DNA from: Variovorax sp. MHTC-1
GTDB taxonomy: Bacteria > Pseudomonadota > Gammaproteobacteria > Burkholderiales > Burkholderiaceae_C
Reading direction: 5' to 3'
Length of the DNA stretch: 64,000 bases
NCBI RefSeq assembly: GCF_003984645.1
Contig: NZ_RWKI01000017.1
Location: 1-64,000 of the forward strand
A model generated the notes under the pieces. The model ran no database searches, had not been told where the DNA came from, and saw nothing but the letters and a program-made list of their open reading frames with translations. This document shows positions 44,825-53,404 of this stretch, in pieces. Numbering within the stretch: position 1 is the stretch's first letter; each line of letters starts with the position of its first letter. The position numbers were made by a program, and so were the translations under genes.

Positions 44825-45772
44825 ATGAAACTCGACGGCCTGATCGACAGCGGCTTGAAGGAGGTCGGCCCACGCTTGTCGCTGGTCGGCCTGCTGCCGA
44901 ACCTGGCGCTGTTCGGACTGATCGCCTCGCTGCTCGCAAGCGGCGCGCCGCAGGCCGCACCTGACTTGGCCAAACTGTGGGCTGCTGCCAAGGACCCGGG
45001 CGGCGGCGAGGCACTGCTTATGGTGGCCGCGCTGCTCGCACTGGCGCTCGTGCTGCACCCCCTGCAGCTTTCGCTGGTGCGCCTGCTGGAGGGTTACTGG
45101 GGCAACGCACCGGGTGCACGCGATCTGGCGCGCCTCGCCACCGCGCGCCAAGCGCGCCGACGCGATGCATTGGTGAAGGCGCTGGGCTACGAAGGTGGCG
45201 GCCAGCCCGACGCACCGACCCGCCAGCGCATGCAGGCAAGCGCAGCGGCGCTGATCCAGCGCTATCCCTCGGCGGACCGGTTGATGCCCACCGCGCTCGG
45301 AAATGTGCTGCGCGCCGCCGAGGACCGACCGCAGCGTGCCTACGGACTGGACGGCGTGGTGATCTGGCCGCGGCTGTTCCCGCTGTTGCCCGAGTCAATG
45401 CGCAGCCTTTTGAGCGATGCGCGCAACCAGATGGACGTGACGCTGCGCTTCGCCGCAGTGTTCTTTCTGGCCGCGCTGGTGTGCGGCGCGCTGTTGTGGC
45501 GCCACCCGCCATGGCTGGGGCTGGCTTTGATCTCGCTCATGCTGGCGCGGCTGTCGTACCGTGCCGGTGTGCAGGCCGCGATCGCGTACGGGAACGTGGT
45601 GGAGGTGGCGTTCGACCTGTATCGTTTCAGCCTGTACCCGGCGCTTCACTTGGCGCTGCCGAATGACCTGGACAGCGAACGCAAACTCAACGCGGAAGTG
45701 TCGACATTCCTGCGCCAGCGGGTGATGCCCAACTACGCGTACACCCATCCGCCGCCACCGAAGCCGGGGTAA
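44825..45772 (+). CDS. Multi-pass membrane protein of the CHAT cassette
   Basis: The 315-residue protein begins 11 bp after the zinc-ribbon gene. It has two pairs of membrane segments: SLVGLLPNLALFGLIASLLA and LLMVAALLALALVLHPLQL in the first 85 residues, then TLRFAAVFFLAALVCGALLW and PPWLGLALISLMLARLSY around 200-245. Between them lies a basic cytoplasmic-type domain (ARLATARQARRRDALVKALG) and after them a polar tail ending PPPPKPG. No family is recognised. As third gene of the cassette it could be the membrane effector released or cut by the CHAT protease; this is inference. Confidence 0.75.
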   Translation: MKLDGLIDSGLKEVGPRLSLVGLLPNLALFGLIASLLASGAPQAAPDLAKLWAAAKDPGGGEALLMVAALLALALVLHPLQLSLVRLLEGYWGNAPGARDLARLATARQARRRDALVKALGYEGGGQPDAPTRQRMQASAAALIQRYPSADRLMPTALGNVLRAAEDRPQRAYGLDGVVIWPRLFPLLPESMRSLLSDARNQMDVTLRFAAVFFLAALVCGALLWRHPPWLGLALISLMLARLSYRAGVQAAIAYGNVVEVAFDLYRFSLYPALHLALPNDLDSERKLNAEVSTFLRQRVMPNYAYTHPPPPKPG

Positions 45773-46285
45773 GCGGATCTCACGCAAGCGCGGGCGTGCC
45801 AGCAACCATCAGCTGGCGCCAGGCACTGCCGAGCGTGCGATCTCGGATGATCTGCGAACGCTACGCAGACTGCGGCCCGACGCTGCGGCGGAAAAGCTTG
45901 TGAATGCCATGGGGGTCATCCGCGGACCCCTGGCGTACAAGCGCGACAGGCAGCAGCCGCAAGTCGACATGGGCCCGATCGTGGAGAACAAGCGCCTGAG
46001 CCATGTGCTGCAGACCGCGCGGGTGATGCAGGTTCAGCGTGATGATCTTCAGGCGTCAAACATGGCACATCGCACGAACCTTGGCTGGTCACCGTACGCC
46101 AAGATGCCCTGGCCGGAACCAAACGCTGGCGCGCGAGATTCGCGCGCGCAGGCGCAGGCGCAGGCGCCGGCGCCGGCGCCGGCGCAGACCAAGGCCGCGC
46201 TCCGCACAGCGGGCGCAATGCGGTGGCTCGTTCCACCGCTGGTTTTGATAAGGCCCTGGGTTCTGCGGGAGACGTCAAACGTCTG
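45773..46285 (+). other. Uncertain reading frame downstream of the CHAT cassette
   Basis: A plus-strand frame is open from the membrane-protein stop to about 46286. It contains protein-like text such as RLRPDAAAEKLVNAMGVIRG and NKRLSHVLQTARVMQVQRDD, possible start GTG at 45900, then a Gln/Ala/Pro repeat coded by hexanucleotides. There is no ribosome site and the minus strand is also partly open. It may be a small gene, a remnant or chance. Confidence 0.3.
46147..46188 (+). repeat. Hexanucleotide tandem repeat
   Basis: Seven units of CGCAGG/CGCCGG in a row (three CGCAGG, three CGCCGG, one CGCAGA). It is the sort of short tandem repeat prone to slippage. Its effect is unknown. Confidence 0.8.
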
Positions 46286-46560
46286 AGACTCACGTGACTA
46301 GTTCGTTTGGCAGATGCGCATTCTGCCCTGTGGACGGATGATGTGCGCGTTTCGTTGGTTTCGCGGCGCGTCGTGTCGGTAGTTCTCGAGTTGCAATGCG
46401 GCACGCTTTCCGGTCCACCGAAGCAGCGCTGCATTTCGATCGGAGCGAGCACGTTGCTGCGCGTTGCCAGCCAGCGGTGATCCACGCCGCGGTATTCGGT
46501 CACCGGGCTGTAGGCGTGTTCACTGTGGCTCGGCTGGACAAAAAGCTTGGGGAGGCGGGT

Positions 46561-46590
46561 CGTCGCGCGAGAGTTGGATCTCGCGCGACG
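46561..46590. promoter_or_regulatory. Perfect 12-bp inverted repeat upstream of the sigma-54 activator gene
   Basis: CGTCGCGCGAGA and TCTCGCGCGACG flank a six-base spacer (GTTGGA). There is no T run on either side, so an operator is more likely than a terminator. A sigma-54-type box begins two bases downstream. The core CTCGCGCG recurs at 47912-47919 within a small dyad upstream of the eCIS operon, as expected for the site of a shared activator. Confidence 0.5.
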
Positions 46591-46591
46591 T

Positions 46592-46607
46592 GGGCAATGC
46601 CATTGCA
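46592..46607 (+). promoter_or_regulatory. Weak -24/-12 (sigma-54) promoter candidate for the activator gene
   Basis: GGGCAATGCCATTGCA has GG and GC elements 12 bp apart and a full TTGCA at -12, but only GGCA of the TGGCAC element. It would start RNA at about 46618, 160 bp before the activator start. Confidence 0.4.
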
Positions 46608-46779
46608 AAAGAACAAGGGCGTGAGTTCTCCAAAGTCATGCGATGGAAGTCGACCGCTCTCTTCTGTGACGACGCGAACGTAACGCAGGCGCGACGTGGT
46701 CCGCGAAGCTTTTCGCCAGGCAGCAAGAGTGAGCGAATCCGGGGATGGCCCACACCGGCGGGTTGAGGACGGACAAAGA

Positions 46780-47847
46780 ATGCGCACGAACGGCTCTTCA
46801 TGCACGCAGACCGCGGTCTGTCCCGAAGACGATGGCTACGGCCAAGCCTGTACGGCGCTGGCGCAGAATCTTGTCGGCCACAGCGCGCCCTTTTGCGAAG
46901 CCATGGAGTTGGTGAAGCTCTACGCCGCGTGGTCCGCGCCGCTGCTGATCGCTGGTGAGACCGGCACCGGCAAGGAGTTGGTCGCGCGCGCGGTGCACTA
47001 CCAGAGCCAGCGCCGGCATTGCCCGTTCATCCCGGTCAACTGTGCGACGCTGCCCGATACGCTGGTCGAGAGCGAATTGTTCGGCCACACCCGAGGCGCC
47101 TTCACCGACGCCAGCCAGGCGCGCCAGGGCTTGGTGCGCCTGGCCGAGGGCGGGACTTTGTTCCTGGATGAGGTGGAAGCGCTGTCGCCGCGTGGCCAGG
47201 GCGTGCTGCTGCGCTTTCTGCAGGACTCCAGCTACCGGGCGCTGGGGGGCAACCAGTTGCACCACGCGGACGTGCGCATCGTCGCGGCCTCCAACGTTGA
47301 CCTGCACGAGAAGGCGGCGGCGCGCATGTTCCGTGACGACCTGCTGTACCGGCTGGACGCCTTTCGCGTCAGCCTGCCGCCGCTTCGCGAGCGTCTTGAC
47401 GACCTGACCCTGCTCGTGCCGCACCTGCTGGCCAAGGCGGCGCGACAGACCGACGGCTTGGCGCGCCGCATCGGCGGGCCCGCCCTGGCGCTGCTTCATG
47501 CCTACGACTGGCCCGGCAACGTGCGCCAGCTGGAGCACGTGCTGCTCAAGGCCCACGTGGTCTGCCAGGGATCCGAGGTCGGCGTGGAGGATCTGCGCCG
47601 ATGCGCGCCCGAGCTGGCCCGGATCGGCGTCGCCGCGATGCCAGCCACCGCCGCGCCTGCCGATTCACTGCGCGCCGCCAAGCGCGCAGCCGCCGACCAG
47701 GCCGAGCGCCGCTTTATCGAGGACTGGCTGTCGCGCACGGCCGGCAACATCAGCGAGGCCGCACGGTTGACCGGCATCGAACGAGCCTCGCTGAGCCGAC
47801 TCGTCAAGAAATACGGCGTCAAGGCACGCGCGCTCGGCAGCGTTTAG
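46780..47847 (+). CDS. Sigma-54-dependent transcriptional activator without receiver domain
   Basis: The 355-residue protein starts at ATG 46780 behind GAGGA. After a short N-terminus a complete AAA+ activator domain follows: Walker A IAGETGTGKELVARAVHY (about 57-74), sigma-54 contact loop ELFGHTRGAFTDASQA (GAFTDA instead of GAFTGA), Walker B GTLFLDEVEALS and arginine finger DLLYRLDAFRVSLPPLRERL. A Fis-type helix-turn-helix ends the protein (GNISEAARLTGIERASLSRL). There is no receiver or GAF sensor; control may come through its own expression or a partner. It sits 300 bp upstream of the eCIS operon, which has a -24/-12 promoter, so it is the probable eCIS activator. Confidence 0.9.
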   Translation: MRTNGSSCTQTAVCPEDDGYGQACTALAQNLVGHSAPFCEAMELVKLYAAWSAPLLIAGETGTGKELVARAVHYQSQRRHCPFIPVNCATLPDTLVESELFGHTRGAFTDASQARQGLVRLAEGGTLFLDEVEALSPRGQGVLLRFLQDSSYRALGGNQLHHADVRIVAASNVDLHEKAAARMFRDDLLYRLDAFRVSLPPLRERLDDLTLLVPHLLAKAARQTDGLARRIGGPALALLHAYDWPGNVRQLEHVLLKAHVVCQGSEVGVEDLRRCAPELARIGVAAMPATAAPADSLRAAKRAAADQAERRFIEDWLSRTAGNISEAARLTGIERASLSRLVKKYGVKARALGSV

Positions 47848-47907
47848 CGCCGCCTCCCTTCTTCCGCCGCCCGCACCTCTCCGCTCTTTGGTGGATCGGA
47901 TTCTTGC

Positions 47908-47950
47908 GCCGCTCGCGCGGCCCCATGTCGACGCAAGCACACCCGTGTGC
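47908..47950. promoter_or_regulatory. Two dyads in the eCIS upstream region (candidate activator sites)
   Basis: GCCGC-TCGC-GCGGC at 47908-47921 and GCACAC-CC-GTGTGC at 47937-47950, about 190-230 bp upstream of the predicted eCIS start. This is the usual place for enhancer sites of sigma-54 activators. The first shares CTCGCGCG with the inverted repeat before the activator gene. Either could instead be a weak terminator of the activator gene. Confidence 0.35.
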
Positions 47951-48081
47951 GCCACGACACGTACCCCATGTGCACCAGTGGCTCTTCGGATACCGCCAAC
48001 GCAGCGGCCGCGGATGGCAATGAAGGGGCTGTGCATCTGACCGCACAGCAAGCCCAAAGAGATCTGTCAAAACTCCAATCG

Positions 48082-48094
48082 AATCAAGCACTTG
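48082..48094 (+). promoter_or_regulatory. IHF site upstream of the eCIS promoter
   Basis: AATCAAGCACTTG fits the IHF consensus WATCAR-N4-TTR at every position. It is centred near -48 relative to the predicted start, between the candidate enhancer sites and the -24/-12 promoter, in a locally AT-rich tract, as in classical sigma-54 promoters where IHF bends DNA to bring the activator to the polymerase. Confidence 0.6.
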
Positions 48095-48109
48095 CAATTG
48101 AGAAACGGA

Positions 48110-48124
48110 TGGCACGCTTGCTGC
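48110..48124 (+). promoter_or_regulatory. -24/-12 (sigma-54) promoter of the eCIS operon
   Basis: TGGCACGCTTGCTGC: the -24 element TGGCACG is exact, GG and GC are 12 bp apart, and the -12 element CTGC matches TTGC at three of four bases. Transcription would start near 48136, 16 bases before the first eCIS gene. A sigma-54 activator gene and an IHF site lie just upstream. Confidence 0.7.
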
Positions 48125-48151
48125 GAGCTGATGCGCTCGTGACTTCGTGGG

Positions 48152-48445
48152 GTGGACTTGAATGCCCAGCGCAACGACCTGATTGCGGTGACGGAAGTGG
48201 TAGCGGCCCTGGGCCGCTACGTGCGTGCGAATCCGCAGGCCTGCGACACCCTCGCGGGCATCGCCGCCTGGTGGCTGCAGCCGCGCATGGAGGGGAGTTC
48301 GCCAGACGTTGTCGGTGCGGCGCTGGCCGCGCTGGTGGCCAGCGGCGAGATGGAGTGCGCATTCGGTCCGGACGGCCAGACGGTGTACCGCGCCGCCCGG
48401 CCCGCGGGCCATGAGGGATCGCAGGCGGAGCCATCGGGCTCTTGA
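48152..48445 (+). CDS. Small winged-helix-like protein, first gene of the eCIS operon
   Basis: The protein has 97 residues with a GTG start. The core, DTLAGIAAWWLQPRMEGSSP, DVVGAALAALVASGEMECAF and GPDGQTVYRAARPA, has the helix-helix-wing layout of a small winged helix, a type often found as the first gene in eCIS clusters. It could regulate the operon or be structural; I cannot decide. The predicted start of transcription lies only 16 bases upstream, leaving little room for a leader. Confidence 0.6.
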   Translation: MDLNAQRNDLIAVTEVVAALGRYVRANPQACDTLAGIAAWWLQPRMEGSSPDVVGAALAALVASGEMECAFGPDGQTVYRAARPAGHEGSQAEPSGS

Positions 48446-48469
48446 TCATCAATCGATGGAGGGGAATGT

Positions 48470-50095
<1,626 letters not shown>

Positions 50096-50110
50096 CCGAG
50101 GAAGAACGAC

Positions 50111-50635
50111 ATGGCACAGTTCAGCGTCAACGCCACCCGCTTCGATCCCTACAAGAACTTCAAATTCCGCGTCAAGTGGGACGGCCGCTACGTGGCCGGC
50201 ATCTCCAAGGTCGGCGCGCTCAAGCGCAGCACCGAGCCGGTGGAGCACCGCGAGGGGGGCGATCCGTCTTCCACGCGCAAGTCCCCTGGCCGCACCAAGT
50301 TCGAGGCCATCACGCTGGAGCGCGGTGTCACGCACGACGCCGAGTTCGAGCGCTGGGCCAACAAGGTCTGGAACTTCGGCTCCGGGCTGGGCGCCGAGGT
50401 GTCGCTGGCGAGCTTTCGCAAAGACCTGATCATCGAGGTCTACAACGAGGCCGGCCAGCTTGCCATCGCCTACAAGGTCTTCCGCTGCTGGGTGTCGGAG
50501 TACCAGGCGCTGCCGGACCTGGACGCCAATGCCAACGCCGTTGCGATCCAGACCCTGAAGCTCGAGAACGAGGGCTGGGAGCGCGACTACGACGTGGTCG
50601 AACCGGCCGAGCCCACCTTCAACGAACCTGCCTGA
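50111..50635 (+). CDS. eCIS inner tube protein (gp19-like)
   Basis: The protein has 174 residues; ATG follows GAGGAAG. Sequence FDPYKNFKFRVKWDGRYVAG, KSPGRTKFEAITLERGVTHD and KDLIIEVYNEAGQLAIAYKV, CWVSEYQALPDLDANANAVA, IQTLKLENEGWERDY is typical of phage T4 gp19-like tube proteins of the Afp1/Pvc1 type. Stacked hexamers form the tube that is driven into the target and may carry the effector inside. It lies 15 bp after the sheath gene. Confidence 0.95.
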   Translation: MAQFSVNATRFDPYKNFKFRVKWDGRYVAGISKVGALKRSTEPVEHREGGDPSSTRKSPGRTKFEAITLERGVTHDAEFERWANKVWNFGSGLGAEVSLASFRKDLIIEVYNEAGQLAIAYKVFRCWVSEYQALPDLDANANAVAIQTLKLENEGWERDYDVVEPAEPTFNEPA

Positions 50636-50661
50636 ACGACGACCCCGTGCGGAAGGTGGCG

Positions 50662-51372
50662 ATGCGCGCGCTGACCGGCTCTGAACTGCTGTCGCTGTGG
50701 GAGCATGGCGCCAGCCGCCACGCGCTCGACCGCAGCGCGCTGCTGGCCGCCGCGGCGCGCCCCGACTGGCCGGCCGAGGCCATCGCCGACCTGCCGCTGG
50801 GTGCGGTCAACGCCAGCCTGCTGCAACTGCGCGCGGCCTGCTTCGGCGCGCGCATCGACGGCCATGCCGACTGCCCGCGATGCGGCCAGCGCCTGGCCTT
50901 CGCGCTGGACGCGCGGGAGTTGCTCGCCCCTGCCCATGACGACGACCTGACCCCGCGTGAGGCCGAGGTCGCCGGCCTGCGCGTGCGTGCGCCCAGCCTG
51001 CGCGACTTGGCGGCCGTGGCGGCCGACGCGGATGCCGAACGCGCCGCGCGCGAGCTGCTCGCGCGCTGTACCCTGGCCGGCGATGCCGCGCGCTTGGATG
51101 AGGCGGCGCTGCGGGCCGTCGAAGAAGGGCTGGACGCGCTGGACCCGCAGGCCGACCTGGCGCTGGCCCTGCAGTGCGTGGCCTGCGGCCATGCGGACCT
51201 GGTGCAGCTGGACGCCGGCCAGCTGCTGTGGGAAGAGATCGAGGCACGCGCGCTGGTGCTGCTGCGCGAGGTGCACCATCTGGCCAGCGCCTACGGCTGG
51301 AGCGAGGCGCAGATCCTGGCGCTGACGCCAGCGCGGCGGGCCAGCTATCTGGCCATGGTGGGGGCGGCATGA
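50662..51372 (+). CDS. eCIS baseplate-associated protein with zinc-binding cysteine pairs
   Basis: The ATG at 50662 follows GGAAGG and is preferred to an upstream GTG. The 236-residue protein has LTGSELLSLWEHGASRHALD, ADCPRCGQRLAFALDARELL and LALQCVACGHADLVQLDAGQ: two Cys-pairs that likely bind zinc. It ends HHLASAYGWSEAQILALTPA, RRASYLAMVGAA, a C-terminus like the gp51-type baseplate assembly proteins of contractile systems. Its stop overlaps the next start (ATGA). Confidence 0.75.
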   Translation: MRALTGSELLSLWEHGASRHALDRSALLAAAARPDWPAEAIADLPLGAVNASLLQLRAACFGARIDGHADCPRCGQRLAFALDARELLAPAHDDDLTPREAEVAGLRVRAPSLRDLAAVAADADAERAARELLARCTLAGDAARLDEAALRAVEEGLDALDPQADLALALQCVACGHADLVQLDAGQLLWEEIEARALVLLREVHHLASAYGWSEAQILALTPARRASYLAMVGAA

Positions 51373-52070
51373 CGGGCCTGCTGCACCGCTTGGCCCAGCG
51401 CGCCGCCGGCAACGCTTGGACAGTGCGCTCGGATGTGCGCTTGCCGTTCGGCGCAGATGGCTTCGATCGGCCGCAGGACGACACGGCGCGGTCGCGGATG
51501 GAAGCGGCTGTGCCCAAGACCCACGCGCCCGGGCGACCCGGGCCGTCCGAGCCAGCCTCGCTCGTCACGGCCGCGCCGGAGCAAGCCGTTCCATCACTTG
51601 TGCCATCGCCCGCCGCGGCCGCTCAGCCCGGCCGCGCGCAGCCCATAGCCCGCCAGTCAGTGGCGACGCGCACGCCGGTGGCCACGACGACGCCCGCCCA
51701 GCCACATGGCGCACCCGGCACGGCCGCTGTTCCGGCCGCTGCCATGCCCGCCATGGCGTCCCTGCACACACCCGCCCGGCCGCAGTCACCACCCCCGCCG
51801 CGCCGCGAGGAACTCGCGCCGCTGCTGCCGTCGCAGCCCAGCACCGCAGGCCACGCCGCGGCCTTGGCCCAGACGGGGCGGGGCCCGGCAGCGTTCGCCC
51901 TCCGGCCGGCGCCGCAGGCCGCCGCCAGCCAAGAGACCGAGGTCCACATCCACATCGGCCGCATCGACGTGACGGCCTTGCACGAAGCGCCCCGCCCCAA
52001 GGCCCGCCCGCGCGAGCGCACGCAACCCGTGTCGCTGGACGCCTACCTGGCCGCGAGGAGCAAGACATGA
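51369..52070 (+). CDS. eCIS linker-type protein, Pro/Ala-rich with conserved C-terminal motif
   Basis: The 233-residue protein is low-complexity over most of its length (runs of Ala, Pro, Gln, Thr between about 45 and 180) and so probably unfolded. The C-terminal 45 residues are ordered: TEVHIHIGRIDVTALHEAPR and RTQPVSLDAYLAARSKT. This short motif recurs as a small conserved element in eCIS loci. A tether or docking role is likely, but unproven. Four-base overlaps join it to both neighbours. Confidence 0.65.
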   Translation: MTGLLHRLAQRAAGNAWTVRSDVRLPFGADGFDRPQDDTARSRMEAAVPKTHAPGRPGPSEPASLVTAAPEQAVPSLVPSPAAAAQPGRAQPIARQSVATRTPVATTTPAQPHGAPGTAAVPAAAMPAMASLHTPARPQSPPPPRREELAPLLPSQPSTAGHAAALAQTGRGPAAFALRPAPQAAASQETEVHIHIGRIDVTALHEAPRPKARPRERTQPVSLDAYLAARSKT

Positions 52071-53404
52071 GCACGGCCCTCGCGATCGCCGGCGTCAGCG
52101 CCGTGCTGCGCGACCTGCTCAACGACGGGCTGGTCAACGGCAACGTCAGCGGCGTGCTGGGCTCCAGCGTGACGGTCAGCCTGCTGGCGCCCGACCGCGT
52201 GGTGCCCACCGGCGGCACCGAGGCCTCGCAGCTCAACCTGTTCCTGTACGGTGTGACGCCCAACGCCGGCTGGCGCAACGAGGCCCTGCCCTCGCGCGAC
52301 GGCGCCGGCCGTGCGCGGCTCACGAACCCGCCGCTGGCGCTCGACCTGCACTACTTGCTGTCGGCCTACAGCGCCGGGGACCTGCATGCCGAAATCCTGC
52401 TGGGCTACGCCATGCAGTTGCTGCACGAGATGCCGGTGCTCACGCGCGAGGCCATCCGCACGGCGCTCAACCCCTCGCCCGGCACCGGCGCCACCTTGCC
52501 GCCGGCATTGCGCGCGCTGTCCGAATCGGGCCTGGCCGAGCAGGTAGAGCTGATCAAGATCACGCCACAGCACCTGAACAACGAGGAGATGTCCAAGCTC
52601 TGGACCGCCACGCAAAGCCACTTGCGACTCAGCATGGCCTACAGCGCGTCGGTGGTGCTGATCGAGGCCCAACGCCCGGCCCGCACGCCGCTGCCGGTGC
52701 TCACGCGCGGCCGCGTCGATGAAGTCACGGGCCGCGAGACCGGCATCGCCGTGCAGCCCAGCCTGCTGCCCAGCGTGCCGGTGCTGGTGCGCGCCGTGCC
52801 GCCGCTGCGCCAGCCGGTGGCAGCCATCGGCGACATCGTGGCCCTGCAGGGCAGCCTGCTCGACGGCGACGACCGCGAAGCCTGGCTGCGGAACGACCGC
52901 TTCGACATCGCGCAGATGCTGCCGGTGCTCGCCCCCGCGCCGGACCGCCCCGCCGCCACCGTGGCCGCCTTCTCGCTGGCCGGCCAGCAGGCCGCGCTGC
53001 CGGCCGGCGTGTACCGCGTGAGCGTGCGCTTGACGCGGCCCGATGCGCAGGGCGAGGACCGGCGGCACGAGACCAACGCGCTGCTGCTGACGCTGGCGCC
53101 GCGCATCACCAACCTGCCGCAGACCGTGGCGCGCGCGGGCAACGGCTCGGCCAGCGTCACGATCCAGTTCACGCCCGACCTGCGCGAAGGCCAGCGCGCC
53201 GTGCTGGTGCTGGGCGCGGCGGAGGTGCTGCCGCAGACGGCAGGCGCCACGCCGAATTCACTGGTCTTCGTGATCCCCGACGCGCCGGTCGGCGTGCATC
53301 TGGCGCGCCTGCGCATCGATGACATCGACAGCCCGATCATCGACATGGACTTCGAGCCGCCGGAACTGCCGCGCTTCCTGGACCGGACGGTGGAGATCAC
53401 GTGA
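52067..53404 (+). CDS. eCIS DUF4255 protein (tail cap / terminator type) with Ig-like C-terminus
   Basis: The protein has 445 residues. The first 190 or so are a DUF4255 domain: IAGVSAVLRDLLNDGLVNGN, LNLFLYGVTPNAGWRNEALP, LALDLHYLLSAYSAGDLHAE and MSKLWTATQSHLRLSMAYSA. In Afp/PVC particles the DUF4255 protein caps the tube end. The C-terminal part (from about 230) is strand-rich, with ITNLPQTVARAGNGSASVTI and SLVFVIPDAPVGVHLARLRI, like an IPT/Ig fold. Start and stop both overlap the neighbours by four bases. Confidence 0.85.
   Translation: MSTALAIAGVSAVLRDLLNDGLVNGNVSGVLGSSVTVSLLAPDRVVPTGGTEASQLNLFLYGVTPNAGWRNEALPSRDGAGRARLTNPPLALDLHYLLSAYSAGDLHAEILLGYAMQLLHEMPVLTREAIRTALNPSPGTGATLPPALRALSESGLAEQVELIKITPQHLNNEEMSKLWTATQSHLRLSMAYSASVVLIEAQRPARTPLPVLTRGRVDEVTGRETGIAVQPSLLPSVPVLVRAVPPLRQPVAAIGDIVALQGSLLDGDDREAWLRNDRFDIAQMLPVLAPAPDRPAATVAAFSLAGQQAALPAGVYRVSVRLTRPDAQGEDRRHETNALLLTLAPRITNLPQTVARAGNGSASVTIQFTPDLREGQRAVLVLGAAEVLPQTAGATPNSLVFVIPDAPVGVHLARLRIDDIDSPIIDMDFEPPELPRFLDRTVEIT

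Noticed and set aside
46147..46188. Hexanucleotide repeat considered as a CRISPR-like array
   Set aside because: The units are six bases with no spacers; it is a simple tandem repeat.
45900..46286. A firm gene call for the frame after the CHAT cassette
   Set aside because: It lacks a ribosome site, has a repeat-coded Gln/Ala/Pro tail and no recognisable family, so it is only listed as uncertain.
46561..46590. The 12-bp inverted repeat considered as a rho-independent terminator
   Set aside because: No T run follows on either strand, and a promoter-like box lies directly beside it, so an operator is the better reading.
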